From JASGDC01 sp047608145 (GTDB lineage Bacteria > Actinomycetota > Actinomycetes > Actinomycetales > Micrococcaceae): a DNA stretch of 64,000 nucleotides. A program made the translations under genes and the position numbers. The notes beneath the pieces were generated by a model, which saw only the letters and a list, made by a program, of their open reading frames with translations, did no database searches and was not told the DNA's origin. Location of the stretch: assembly GCA_047608145.1 (NCBI GenBank), contig JASGDC010000003.1, positions 12,541 through 76,540 on the forward strand, written 5' to 3'. This document shows, piece after piece, positions 44,246 to 52,092 of this stretch. Each line of letters begins with the position of its first letter. The first letter of the stretch is position 1.

Positions 44246-45124
44246 TTAATCATATATTTCGATGCCGCACCTTTGGTAATTATGGATAATATTTTGCAAA
44301 GTAATATCCATATATGGTTGAAATTTTTGCATCATAACCACTGGCCTATGCAACTCGCTCCAAGTGAAATGAATGACACTTATCCCTTTTCGAAATAAAA
44401 CTTCGTCTCTAGCACGTTCGTTAATAAATACTTGTTCTGGCTTTTGGCACTTACCTTGATACTTTTCCATTCCATCGAACTCAACAATTAAAAATAAATC
44501 TGAAAAATAAAAATCTGTATAATAGTTACGAGTCGGTGTCGAAAACTTATATTGAAGTTTTGGAACTGGCAACTCTAAAGCCATTAACATCACTCGAGCC
44601 AAACTTTCCCCTGCGGATTCAGACAGCGAAGTACAAGAGTCAATCACTTTACCAATTTTCTTTTGATATCTAGCTTGATCCATGTTTGAGGCTAGTTCAC
44701 GAAGCCTATTTTTGGTAACACCTTTTCGCAAAGCTGAGTCAGCGCTTACAATACTCTCGGCAAAACTTAAAGTTTTTGCGCAATCAATTACAGTCTGTTC
44801 AATGCTAGTTATTGGAACTCCAAATAACTTCGTAACCTCGTAATTCGACTTGTAAAAATGAAATTTTAAACTCTCATTTTTCGAAGTACGTCTTTTGTTC
44901 ACAATAAAATGTGTAACCTGTTTCAAATATATAGTATTTAGATTGTGAACTACTGCAGCTGAAACATGACTAATGGTTACATTCTTCAGAGCGTCAAGAT
45001 GAGCAAGGGTTCTTAACGCATGTCTCTGGTTTTGGTTAAGTTTAACCAAAACCAGATTTTTCAATATAGGTGCCTTTACAAATACGCTGCAATTTTCTCT
45101 TCTTGAAATTTGCGTTATTTTCAT
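44246..45124 (-). CDS. DUF559/AbiEi-like protein with VSR-type nuclease domain
   Basis: The 292-residue protein resembles actinobacterial proteins with an AbiEi-like N-terminal part and a C-terminal DUF559 (very-short-patch-repair-like) domain. The N-terminal half has VPITSIEQTVIDCAKTLSF, typical of these proteins. The C-terminal half reads YTDFYFSDLFLIVEFDGMEKY and later GISVIHFTWSEL. D and E-F-D-G suggest a PD-(D/E)xK metal site, with K replaced by D-G-M-E-K spacing. Function is unknown; a defence or antitoxin-like role is only suggested by family. It is flanked by two repeat copies (44180-44235, 45240-45295), which suggests insertion as a cassette. Confidence 0.62.
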   Translation of the reverse strand: MKITQISRRENCSVFVKAPILKNLVLVKLNQNQRHALRTLAHLDALKNVTISHVSAAVVHNLNTIYLKQVTHFIVNKRRTSKNESLKFHFYKSNYEVTKLFGVPITSIEQTVIDCAKTLSFAESIVSADSALRKGVTKNRLRELASNMDQARYQKKIGKVIDSCTSLSESAGESLARVMLMALELPVPKLQYKFSTPTRNYYTDFYFSDLFLIVEFDGMEKYQGKCQKPEQVFINERARDEVLFRKGISVIHFTWSELHRPVVMMQKFQPYMDITLQNIIHNYQRCGIEIYD

Positions 45125-45234
45125 ATTTTTGCAGTAGTCTCTGCAATGGTATTAGATTGAGCATGTAGGCAATATCTCACAAAAATAGTGGTCACTGTCT
45201 AAAAAGTTTTAAAAATGTGGATAAGCTACTAAGC

Positions 45235-45300
45235 AAATTCACCCTAACACAGTAAATCCACCCATTATTTGAGCTGTATTTAATGTATTAGGGTGAATTT
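45235..45300. repeat. 56-nt dispersed palindromic repeat, copy C (extended arms)
   Basis: This copy is the most regular. AAATTCACCCTAA (45235-45247) and TTAGGGTGAATTT (45288-45300) are perfectly complementary over 13 bp, and an inner arm TAAATCCA pairs with TGTATTTA with one mismatch. The core comparable with copies A and B is 45240-45295. It lies 111 nt upstream of the DUF559-like start. Confidence 0.78.
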
Positions 45301-45337
45301 AGAAGAGGGGAGAGGTAAAAGTAACTAGAGGAATTAA

Positions 45338-46111
45338 CTAGTCAAGGGAGTTGAGGAAGGTTGCAAGCCCATCATCGTCAATAGAGCCGGTAACTTCACT
45401 GGCACTTTCTTTAACGTTATCTTTAGACTGTCCCATAGCAACTCCGTGAGCGGCCCAATGCAACATCTCAATATCATTTTGCCCATCGCCTACTGCAATA
45501 GTTTCATGTGGATTAACACCTAGAGATCTACGCACTAGCTCAAGTGAAGTAGCTTTATTTACTCCTTCAGGAGCAATATCCATCCAAGAGTTCCAACCAA
45601 TAGAGTAACTAACACCATGTAAACCAATAGAAGCAATAGCTTCAGCAAACTTATCATGTGGAGTTTTAGCACTACGAACCACTAAACGCGTAATCTTCTG
45701 GTTATATAACTCTGAAAGTGGCACGTGATAAATACGTAACCCAAAACTTTGATCAACGAAATCCGTTGAAGATAGATATTCACCAGAAACTGTTTCTACA
45801 GCATAGTCAGCATCAGGTAATACTTTATGCAAAGCACTAAGTGCTGGTGTGGAGCCAAAAGTAACTTGATTTACGATGCGCGGCCTACCCCGTTCTAACT
45901 GAAAGGTAACCGCACCATTACAAGAAACACCGATACCGTGCTCCATGCCTACTTGGTTCATATAAGGCACCGTAGCTGCGACTGAACGCCCAGTGGCAAA
46001 AACTATTTTGTGTCCTCTTTCAATAACACCTTTAATAGCATCTTTTTGTACCCCTGAGAAAGTCCCATCATAATTAATGACAGTGCCATCAATATCAAGC
46101 GCGATTAACAT
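45338..46111 (-). CDS. HAD-superfamily (Cof-type) phosphatase
   Basis: The protein belongs to HAD subfamily IIB (Cof-like) phosphatases that hydrolyse sugar phosphates or flavin precursors; the substrate is not predictable. From ATG 46111 the product has 257 residues. DIDGTVINYDGTF carries the nucleophile Asp, VFATGRS is motif II, and GDGQNDIEML is motif IV. I prefer ATG 46111 to ATG 46129 because GGAAAGG lies 9 nt upstream. The gene overlaps the serS 3' end by 17 bp, so it is coupled to serS. Confidence 0.88.
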   Translation of the reverse strand: MLIALDIDGTVINYDGTFSGVQKDAIKGVIERGHKIVFATGRSVAATVPYMNQVGMEHGIGVSCNGAVTFQLERGRPRIVNQVTFGSTPALSALHKVLPDADYAVETVSGEYLSSTDFVDQSFGLRIYHVPLSELYNQKITRLVVRSAKTPHDKFAEAIASIGLHGVSYSIGWNSWMDIAPEGVNKATSLELVRRSLGVNPHETIAVGDGQNDIEMLHWAAHGVAMGQSKDNVKESASEVTGSIDDDGLATFLNSLD

Positions 46112-47360
46112 CAATCTTTGCCTTTCCAACCATAAATGGCTGTAATACTTCTGGAATATTTACACTGCCATCAGCATTTTGATGAGTTTCTAATAGTGCT
46201 ACTAACCAACGAGTAGTCGCCAGCGTACCGTTAAGAGTCGCAACAGAACGAGTACCATTTTCAGTGCGTTCCCTAATCTTTAAGCGGCGGGCCTGGAAAG
46301 TCGTACAGTTAGATGTAGAAGTCAGCTCTCGATAGGTCTGTTGTGTAGGCACCCACGCCTCACAGTCATACTTCTTAGCTGCTGAAGAACCTAAGTCACC
46401 TGCAGCTGTATTAATTACTCGGTAACTTAAACCTAAATCCTGTAGCATTTCTTCTTGCATTGCTAACAGTTTTTCATGTTCTTTTGTAGCATCTTCTACA
46501 GGCACGTAAGAAAACATTTCAAGCTTATTAAACTGATGCACTCGGATAATACCTCGAGTATCTTTACCATAAGACCCAGCTTCACGCCGATAGCAGCTAG
46601 AAAGACCAGCGTAACGTTTTGCACCATTTTTGAAATTAAGAATCTCATTAGAATGATAACCAGCTAATGCTACCTCTGAAGTTCCGACTAAATACAGATC
46701 ATCTTCTTCCAAGTGATAAACTTCATCGGCGTGCTCACCAAGGAATCCAGTACCAGCCATCGTCTGCGGTAATACCAAAGTTGGCGTAGTCATTGGCACG
46801 AAACCTGCTGCTAGCGCACGTTGCAATCCAAGCTGGAACAATGCTTGCTCCAACATCATCAAATCACCTTTTAAGAAATAAAAGCGTGCTCCAGAAACTT
46901 TGGCACCACGAACCATATCAATACCATCAATGGCTTCACCAATTTCTAAATGGTCTTTTACTTCAAAATCAAATTCTGGGATATCGCTGACTTTGCGTAC
47001 TACTTCAAAATCATCTTCTCCGCCAGCAGGAACTCCATCTTCGACGAGGTTGTCTAGTTTAAATAATAGTTCGTCTAATGCCTTTTGCGCTTCATTAGCA
47101 GAAGCATCAAGTTGTTTTACCTCTTTAGCTAAAGAACCAACTTGTTTAACCAATTCTTGTTTTTCTGCTATAGGAGCTTTAGCAATTTTTTTACCAAAAG
47201 ATTTTTGTTCGGCACGCTTTACTTCATATTCTTGCAAAGATTCACGACGAGTATTATCAGCCTCAATAATGTCGTCAATAAGCTGAATGTCAGCCCCACG
47301 AAGTTTTTGAGAATTACGATAATGTTCTGGATTTTCTCTAAGATCAGCTAAATTTATCAT
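46095..47360 (-). CDS. serS: Seryl-tRNA synthetase
   Basis: SerS charges tRNA-Ser. The 421-residue product has the long N-terminal coiled-coil arm that binds the tRNA variable arm (about 30-105). The class II core follows with TTPTLVLPQTMAGTG, SSCYRREAGSYGKDTRGIIR (motif 2), TSTSNCTTFQARRLKIR and NGTLATTRWLVALLE (motif 3). The start follows TATTCT by 7 nt without Shine-Dalgarno. The HAD phosphatase gene is translationally coupled downstream. Confidence 0.97.
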   Translation of the reverse strand: MINLADLRENPEHYRNSQKLRGADIQLIDDIIEADNTRRESLQEYEVKRAEQKSFGKKIAKAPIAEKQELVKQVGSLAKEVKQLDASANEAQKALDELLFKLDNLVEDGVPAGGEDDFEVVRKVSDIPEFDFEVKDHLEIGEAIDGIDMVRGAKVSGARFYFLKGDLMMLEQALFQLGLQRALAAGFVPMTTPTLVLPQTMAGTGFLGEHADEVYHLEEDDLYLVGTSEVALAGYHSNEILNFKNGAKRYAGLSSCYRREAGSYGKDTRGIIRVHQFNKLEMFSYVPVEDATKEHEKLLAMQEEMLQDLGLSYRVINTAAGDLGSSAAKKYDCEAWVPTQQTYRELTSTSNCTTFQARRLKIRERTENGTRSVATLNGTLATTRWLVALLETHQNADGSVNIPEVLQPFMVGKAKIDVNRA

Positions 47361-47373
47361 ACTTAACAGAATA
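47361..47373 (-). promoter_or_regulatory. -10 box for a leaderless serS mRNA
   Basis: TATTCT (47368-47373, minus strand) ends 7 nt before the ATG; no ribosome-binding site is present. Confidence 0.4.
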
Positions 47374-47394
47374 CCAAGGTATTCTTATATTGAG

Positions 47395-48495
47395 ATGTCA
47401 GTACAAATAATTCCATGGATAATTATTATCATCGCCATCGCTTTTACTATTGTGGCGGCGAAGCTTTCTGCTGACTCTTTTACTAGACTGAAGCAGCGTG
47501 ACACCATGGAAAAACCTCCTAGGCCAGCTCAAAAAACTCGATACCAAGTAGGCGTGGTTATTAACCCTTCAAAGAATAACTACGAAGAAGCTAGAGCTTT
47601 CTTAATTGAAGCTTGTATAGATGCAAATTGGCCAGCACCAAAATTTTGGGAAACTAAGTCAGATGACCCAGGCGCTTCCCAAACGCAAGCTGCTATAAAT
47701 GCTGGTTGTGATTTAATTATCGCTTGTGGCGGTGACGGAACTGTTCGTAAGTGTGCAGAACAGCTGCTTCATACCGGTATTCCAATGGGCATCGTTCCTA
47801 TTGGCACCGGTAATTTATTTGCCAGAAACTTAAAACTTGAGGTTACCAAACCGCGCGTCGCAGTACATGATGCACTTTTTGGAGATGAACAAGTCATTGA
47901 TGCTGGTCATGTACGTCTGGATAATGGCAAAAAAGGCGTCTGGCTAGTAATGACTGGCATGGGAGATGATGCTAACGTAATTGCTAAAACTCGTCCTGAA
48001 CTCAAAAAATACTTTAGCTGGTTAGCGTATATCGAAGCAGCCATGCGTACACTTTCTGGATCACGACGTGACCGAGTCGAGATTACTATTGATGATGAAA
48101 AAACTATTGAAAAAGATGTCCGTTCAATTCTAGGTGGTAACTGTGGAGTGCTACCAGGTGGCATTGATTTTAACCCAGAATCTGTTATTGATGATGGAAA
48201 CTTAGAAATAGTCATTTTATCACCGAAATCAATAGCAGGTTGGTTTGGTATTGGTACTCGTATTTTGCTCCAACGCCCACGTAATGAGAAAGTATTCGAA
48301 GTAATCCAAGCTAAGAAACTTAAAATCCATACTGATAAACCACTCGAAGCTCAAGTCGATGGCGACCATGTAGGTGAAGTTAAGGAAATGGAACTTGAAA
48401 TTGATCCAGCTTCGTTAATTGTAAAAGTTACAGCTGTTCATACCACTGATTTGCTTTTGTATAAGCAACATCTAAGTGATGGTTTGCTGTTTTAA
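47395..48495 (+). CDS. Diacylglycerol/lipid kinase family protein
   Basis: The 366-residue protein has an N-terminal membrane anchor (IIPWIIIIIAIAFTIVAAKL). A DAGK-catalytic domain follows with CGGDGTVRKCAEQL and VPIGTGNLFARNL, the ATP-binding and catalytic glycine-rich motifs of DgkB/YegS-type lipid kinases. The C-terminal part ends in QVDGDHVGEV. The likely role is phosphorylation of diacylglycerol or a related lipid at the membrane. The 3' end overlaps convergent pheA by 68 bp. Confidence 0.86.
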   Translation: MSVQIIPWIIIIIAIAFTIVAAKLSADSFTRLKQRDTMEKPPRPAQKTRYQVGVVINPSKNNYEEARAFLIEACIDANWPAPKFWETKSDDPGASQTQAAINAGCDLIIACGGDGTVRKCAEQLLHTGIPMGIVPIGTGNLFARNLKLEVTKPRVAVHDALFGDEQVIDAGHVRLDNGKKGVWLVMTGMGDDANVIAKTRPELKKYFSWLAYIEAAMRTLSGSRRDRVEITIDDEKTIEKDVRSILGGNCGVLPGGIDFNPESVIDDGNLEIVILSPKSIAGWFGIGTRILLQRPRNEKVFEVIQAKKLKIHTDKPLEAQVDGDHVGEVKEMELEIDPASLIVKVTAVHTTDLLLYKQHLSDGLLF

Positions 48496-49336
48496 CCTCA
48501 TCTTTACTGGCACGAGGATAGGAACCGATAAACTTAGTTTCTTGGCTTAACCGATAAGCTGCTTGCAATGCATCAGCCATTCGCGCTTGTTTATAATGAC
48601 CTTCAGCATCAATACTAAAAGAATATCTGCCTAATTTATCCCCTTGTGGCCTAGACTCAAGTCGAGTTAGGTTAATACCTCGGGAAGCAAAAATAGTAAG
48701 CAATTCCATTAAAGCACCTGGATGGTCGGTAGGCAGCGGCACCACTATAGTAGTTTTATCATGGCCGGTAATTTCTGAAGCAATATCAGATTTCCCAATC
48801 AATACAAAACGGGTTATTGCATGCTGATGCTCACCGATATCAGTGGCTAGTTCTTTCAGGCCCAAATCTTTAGCAAATTGTGGTGAACAAATTGCAGCAT
48901 CAATCTCACTGTCTTTAGTTAAACTTGCTGCTGCAGCAGCTGTAGATGCTGCAGGTAAATAATCGACTTTCAATCCAGAAGTCTCAACCCAAGCTCGACA
49001 TTGTGCCCAAGCATGACCATGCGTTGCTATTGTCTTAACATCTTCAAGCTTAATATCCTTAGCAGTTACTAACGAAAAGCGTACTTGTACTAGCACTTCA
49101 CGTAAAATTCGTAAGCCGTCGACTGCTGCAATGGCATCAAGAGTAGCGTTAACGCCACCCTCTACTGAATTTTCGATTGGGACCATTGCCGCATCAGCAT
49201 CACCAACAATAACTGCATCTAAAGCTAAAGTAACGCTAGCTAATGGCGTACGTTTAACTTCACTAGCTTCTGTTAGCGATAGTAATGCTTGCTCAGTAAA
49301 GGTACCTTCAGGACCGAGATAAACATATTTTTTCAT
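48428..49336 (-). CDS. pheA: Prephenate dehydratase
   Basis: PheA converts prephenate to phenylpyruvate in phenylalanine synthesis. The 302-residue product has YLGPEGTFTEQAL at the N-terminus, the VPIENSVEGGVNATLD substrate region, and a C-terminal ACT domain for Phe feedback (LMELLTIFASRGINLTRLES, then RPQGDKLGRYSF). The ESR-type motif is LTRLESRP. Its C-terminal 68 bp overlap the convergent kinase gene. The rhodanese gene overlaps its start by 4 bp. Confidence 0.95.
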   Translation of the reverse strand: MKKYVYLGPEGTFTEQALLSLTEASEVKRTPLASVTLALDAVIVGDADAAMVPIENSVEGGVNATLDAIAAVDGLRILREVLVQVRFSLVTAKDIKLEDVKTIATHGHAWAQCRAWVETSGLKVDYLPAASTAAAAASLTKDSEIDAAICSPQFAKDLGLKELATDIGEHQHAITRFVLIGKSDIASEITGHDKTTIVVPLPTDHPGALMELLTIFASRGINLTRLESRPQGDKLGRYSFSIDAEGHYKQARMADALQAAYRLSQETKFIGSYPRASKDEVKTANHHLDVAYTKANQWYEQL

Positions 49337-49650
49337 AGAATACGTGGTTCTTCTCCAGTTTCACTGAAAATTGGTAACCCAGCTTCAAACCAAGCATCCA
49401 TCCCACCAGTTAAATTAACTGCATCTACACCATGCTGGTTTAACCAATTCACAGCTTGTGCAGAGCGACCACCAGTACGACAAACCACTACGATTTGGTC
49501 ATCTAACGGCAACTCATCGTAACGAGCCATCAACTCTCCTACTGGAATATGAATTACATCTTTAATGTGCCCAGCATCATATTCAAAATCTTCACGTACA
49601 TCACACACCATATCTGTGCTTCTAACATCTGTTGCTGAAATATTCTCCAT
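49333..49650 (-). CDS. Rhodanese-like sulfurtransferase domain protein
   Basis: The 105-residue single-domain protein has the CDVREDFEYDAGHIKDVIHI start of rhodanese folds, and the active-site Cys loop CRTGGRSAQA at about residue 57. It may transfer persulfide sulfur or bind arsenate or phosphate; a specific partner is not evident. It overlaps pheA by 4 bp. It begins 6 nt after TAAAAT of the mirrored promoter shared with pgm. Confidence 0.9.
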   Translation of the reverse strand: MENISATDVRSTDMVCDVREDFEYDAGHIKDVIHIPVGELMARYDELPLDDQIVVVCRTGGRSAQAVNWLNQHGVDAVNLTGGMDAWFEAGLPIFSETGEEPRIL

Positions 49651-49706
49651 AGAGTCATTTTACTCACTTTTCTGCCATTTTTGATAAAAGTGAGTAAAAT
49701 AGGTTT
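49651..49706. promoter_or_regulatory. Mirrored divergent promoter with 15-bp inverted repeat
   Basis: ATTTTACTCACTTTT (49657-49671) and AAAAGTGAGTAAAAT (49686-49700) form a perfect 15-bp inverted repeat with a 14-nt centre. Each outer end is a TAAAAT box pointing outward, exactly 6 nt before the ATG of rhodanese (49650) and of pgm (49707). Both genes therefore appear leaderless with mirror-image -10 elements. The repeat could also be an operator. Confidence 0.65.
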
Positions 49707-51344
49707 ATGAGTATTCACGAAAGAGCGGGTAAAGTAGCCCAAAAAGAAGATCTGACCGACATTAAAGAACTAACTGATGCGTATTATAATCTAGTACCTG
49801 AGGTGTCTGACAAAGACCAACAAGTAGCATTCGGGACTAGCGGGCATCGTGGTTCAAGTTTAAAAACTGCATTTAATGAAACTCACATTGCCGCTATTAC
49901 ACAAGCAATTTGCGAGTATCGTGTAGCTGAAAAAATTACTGGACCACTATTCATGGGTATGGATACCCACGGATTATCACGTCCAGCACAAAATACTGCG
50001 CTAGAAGTATTAGCTGCCAATGAAGTAACCGTACTAATTGATTCTGAAGATTCATTCACACCAACACCAGCAGTTTCACGTGCAATCATCCAATACAACT
50101 ACGAAGAAAAGCATGAAGATACAGCTGATGGTATCGTAGTAACCCCAAGCCACAATCCACCTCAGGACGGTGGCTTTAAATACAACCCACCTCATGGTGG
50201 TCCAGCTGATTCTGATGCAACCAACTGGATTGCAGATCGAGCTAACGAGTTAATTGCTGACGATATGAAAGATGTTAAACGCGTATCTGCTGAAGAAGCT
50301 AAAGCACATACTAAAGGTTATGACTACCTTAATAATTATGTTAAAGCACTAAAAGACATCATTGACATCGACGCTATTAAAAAAGCTGGGGTAAAAATTG
50401 GTGCTGACCCACTTGGTGGAGCTTCCGTAAATTACTGGGGTGCTATTGCCAAAGAGTATGACCTAGATATGGAAGTAGTTAATCCTGAAACTGATCCACA
50501 ATGGCCATTTATGACTTTGGACTGGGATGGTAAAATCCGAATGGACTGCTCTAGTGCCTATGTGATGGCTTCTACAGTAGAAAAAGCGCAAGGTAAATAC
50601 GATATTGCTACTGGTAACGATGCTGATGCAGACCGTCACGGTATTGTGACTGCAGATGGCTTGATGAACCCAAACCACTATCTAGCAGTTGCGATTGAAT
50701 ATCTATATTCACATCGTCCAAACTGGAAGAAAGATGCTGATATCGGTAAAACTCTAGTTTCTAGCTCAATGATTGACAATGTTGCTAAGAAACTAGACCG
50801 TAAATTAGTGGAAGTTCCAGTTGGCTTCAAATGGTTCGTACCAGGCTTAATGGATGGTTCTATCGGTTTTGGTGGCGAAGAGTCAGCAGGAGCAAGTTTC
50901 TTAAAGCAAGATGGTTCAGTATGGACTACTGACAAAGATGGTATTCTACTTTGCCTATTAGCTAGTGAAATTTTCGCTGTTGTCGGCAAGACTCCTTCCG
51001 AGCTATACAAAGAACTAGAAGAAGAATACGGTAGCTCTGCATACGCTCGTATTGATGCTCCAGCCAATCGTGAACAAAAAGCTAAACTAGCTAAACTTTC
51101 TCCAGAAGATGTGAAAGCTGACGAATTAGCAGGCGATAAGATTACAGCAAAACTAACTAAAGCACCTGGCAATGATGCGCCAATTGGCGGCTTAAAAGTT
51201 ACTACCGAACACGCTTGGTTTGCAGCTCGTCCTTCTGGTACTGAAGATGTCTACAAGATTTATGCTGAATCTTTCAAAGGTGAAAAGCACCTTGAGGAAG
51301 TACAAGCTTCAGCAAAAGAATTAGTAGATGAAATTCTTAGTTAA
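49707..51344 (+). CDS. pgm: Phosphoglucomutase (alpha-D-glucose type)
   Basis: Pgm interconverts glucose 1- and 6-phosphate, linking glycolysis to nucleotide-sugar and glycogen synthesis. The 545-residue product has AFGTSGHRGSSL near the N-terminus, TPSHNP with the phosphoserine S148, the metal-binding GNDADADRHGI, and the sugar-binding GFGGEESAGAS. The C-terminal phosphate-binding RPSGTEDVYKIYAESF completes the fold. The start lies 6 nt after TAAAAT without Shine-Dalgarno. Confidence 0.96.
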   Translation: MSIHERAGKVAQKEDLTDIKELTDAYYNLVPEVSDKDQQVAFGTSGHRGSSLKTAFNETHIAAITQAICEYRVAEKITGPLFMGMDTHGLSRPAQNTALEVLAANEVTVLIDSEDSFTPTPAVSRAIIQYNYEEKHEDTADGIVVTPSHNPPQDGGFKYNPPHGGPADSDATNWIADRANELIADDMKDVKRVSAEEAKAHTKGYDYLNNYVKALKDIIDIDAIKKAGVKIGADPLGGASVNYWGAIAKEYDLDMEVVNPETDPQWPFMTLDWDGKIRMDCSSAYVMASTVEKAQGKYDIATGNDADADRHGIVTADGLMNPNHYLAVAIEYLYSHRPNWKKDADIGKTLVSSSMIDNVAKKLDRKLVEVPVGFKWFVPGLMDGSIGFGGEESAGASFLKQDGSVWTTDKDGILLCLLASEIFAVVGKTPSELYKELEEEYGSSAYARIDAPANREQKAKLAKLSPEDVKADELAGDKITAKLTKAPGNDAPIGGLKVTTEHAWFAARPSGTEDVYKIYAESFKGEKHLEEVQASAKELVDEILS

Positions 51345-51356
51345 TGACTAAAATTT

Positions 51357-51394
51357 AATACCCACATTCTAACTACTAGGATGTGGGTATTTTA
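51357..51394. terminator. Terminator between pgm and the TetR gene
   Basis: ATACCCACAT pairs with ATGTGGGTAT over 10 bp, and TTT follows on the plus strand (with ATTAAATTTT on the minus strand). It is placed to terminate both convergent genes. Confidence 0.8.
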
Positions 51395-51949
51395 TTGTTC
51401 GCTTAAACCGATTCCTTGGAAAGCCTCAGTAATACCTGCTGCAACCTTAGCCATATCCTGTGGGCTTTTGACAGCACCTTCTTCAAGCCAAAGAATTAAC
51501 AAGTTCGATATTCCACCCGCTATGAAATAGTAGAAATAATCATTTTGGTCAATAAGCGCTCTATTAATATTGCTGTATTTCATATATGTAGGAAGACCTG
51601 CAAGCAATATAGGCATTAAGTCATTTTTTTGCAATAAAAGCAAGAAGTCTCGTTGAGTAAGCCAGTACTCAAAGCTTACTCTGATACCTTTTTCGAAAGT
51701 TTCAGCACCTTTTCGTCTTGTTTCTTGGAAAAGCTCCTCGATTTGTTTGTTAATTTCTTGAACTAAAATATCGTCAATACTTGAGAAATGTCGATAAAAA
51801 GTCCTGCGCGAGAGCCCTGAACGTTTAGTTAGTTCACTTATTGTTATTTGGTTATATGGCTTGCGTTCCATTAATTGAATAAGTGCTTCAGTAAGCCATT
51901 CTACTGTTTGGCTCACTTGCATTTTTCTTTTAACTATTTTATCTGTCAC
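51392..51949 (-). CDS. TetR-family transcriptional regulator
   Basis: The 185-residue protein has a TetR helix-turn-helix (ITISELTKRSGLSRRTFYRH, about 35-54) and a ligand-binding domain. It is divergent from the MFS transporter gene, and the shared 22-nt palindrome at 52035-52056 overlaps the promoters of both. It most likely represses the transporter and itself; the inducer is unknown. The start codon is GTG, and I see no strong ribosome-binding site. Confidence 0.82.
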   Translation of the reverse strand: MTDKIVKRKMQVSQTVEWLTEALIQLMERKPYNQITISELTKRSGLSRRTFYRHFSSIDDILVQEINKQIEELFQETRRKGAETFEKGIRVSFEYWLTQRDFLLLLQKNDLMPILLAGLPTYMKYSNINRALIDQNDYFYYFIAGGISNLLILWLEEGAVKSPQDMAKVAAGITEAFQGIGLSEQ

Positions 51950-52007
51950 ATCAAACCTAAATCTGTGCCTTTTAAAGCTACTTTAATGCTATTAGCTATT
52001 TTTATTA

Positions 52008-52056
52008 TTGATTACCAGTATAGAATATAAATATAAATGTCTCAATTGCGACATTT
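52008..52056. promoter_or_regulatory. Divergent promoters with a shared TetR operator
   Basis: AAATGTCTCAATTGCGACATTT (52035-52056) is a palindrome at 20 of 22 positions. On the minus strand TTGAGA within it and TATACT 17 nt on (52017-52022) form the regulator promoter. On the plus strand TTGATT (52008-52013) and TATAAA (52032-52037) lie 18 nt apart, with the operator just after. One site could repress both genes. Confidence 0.7.
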
Positions 52057-52092
52057 ACTCAATTTAATCAATAATGACGAAGGAGTCATAAA

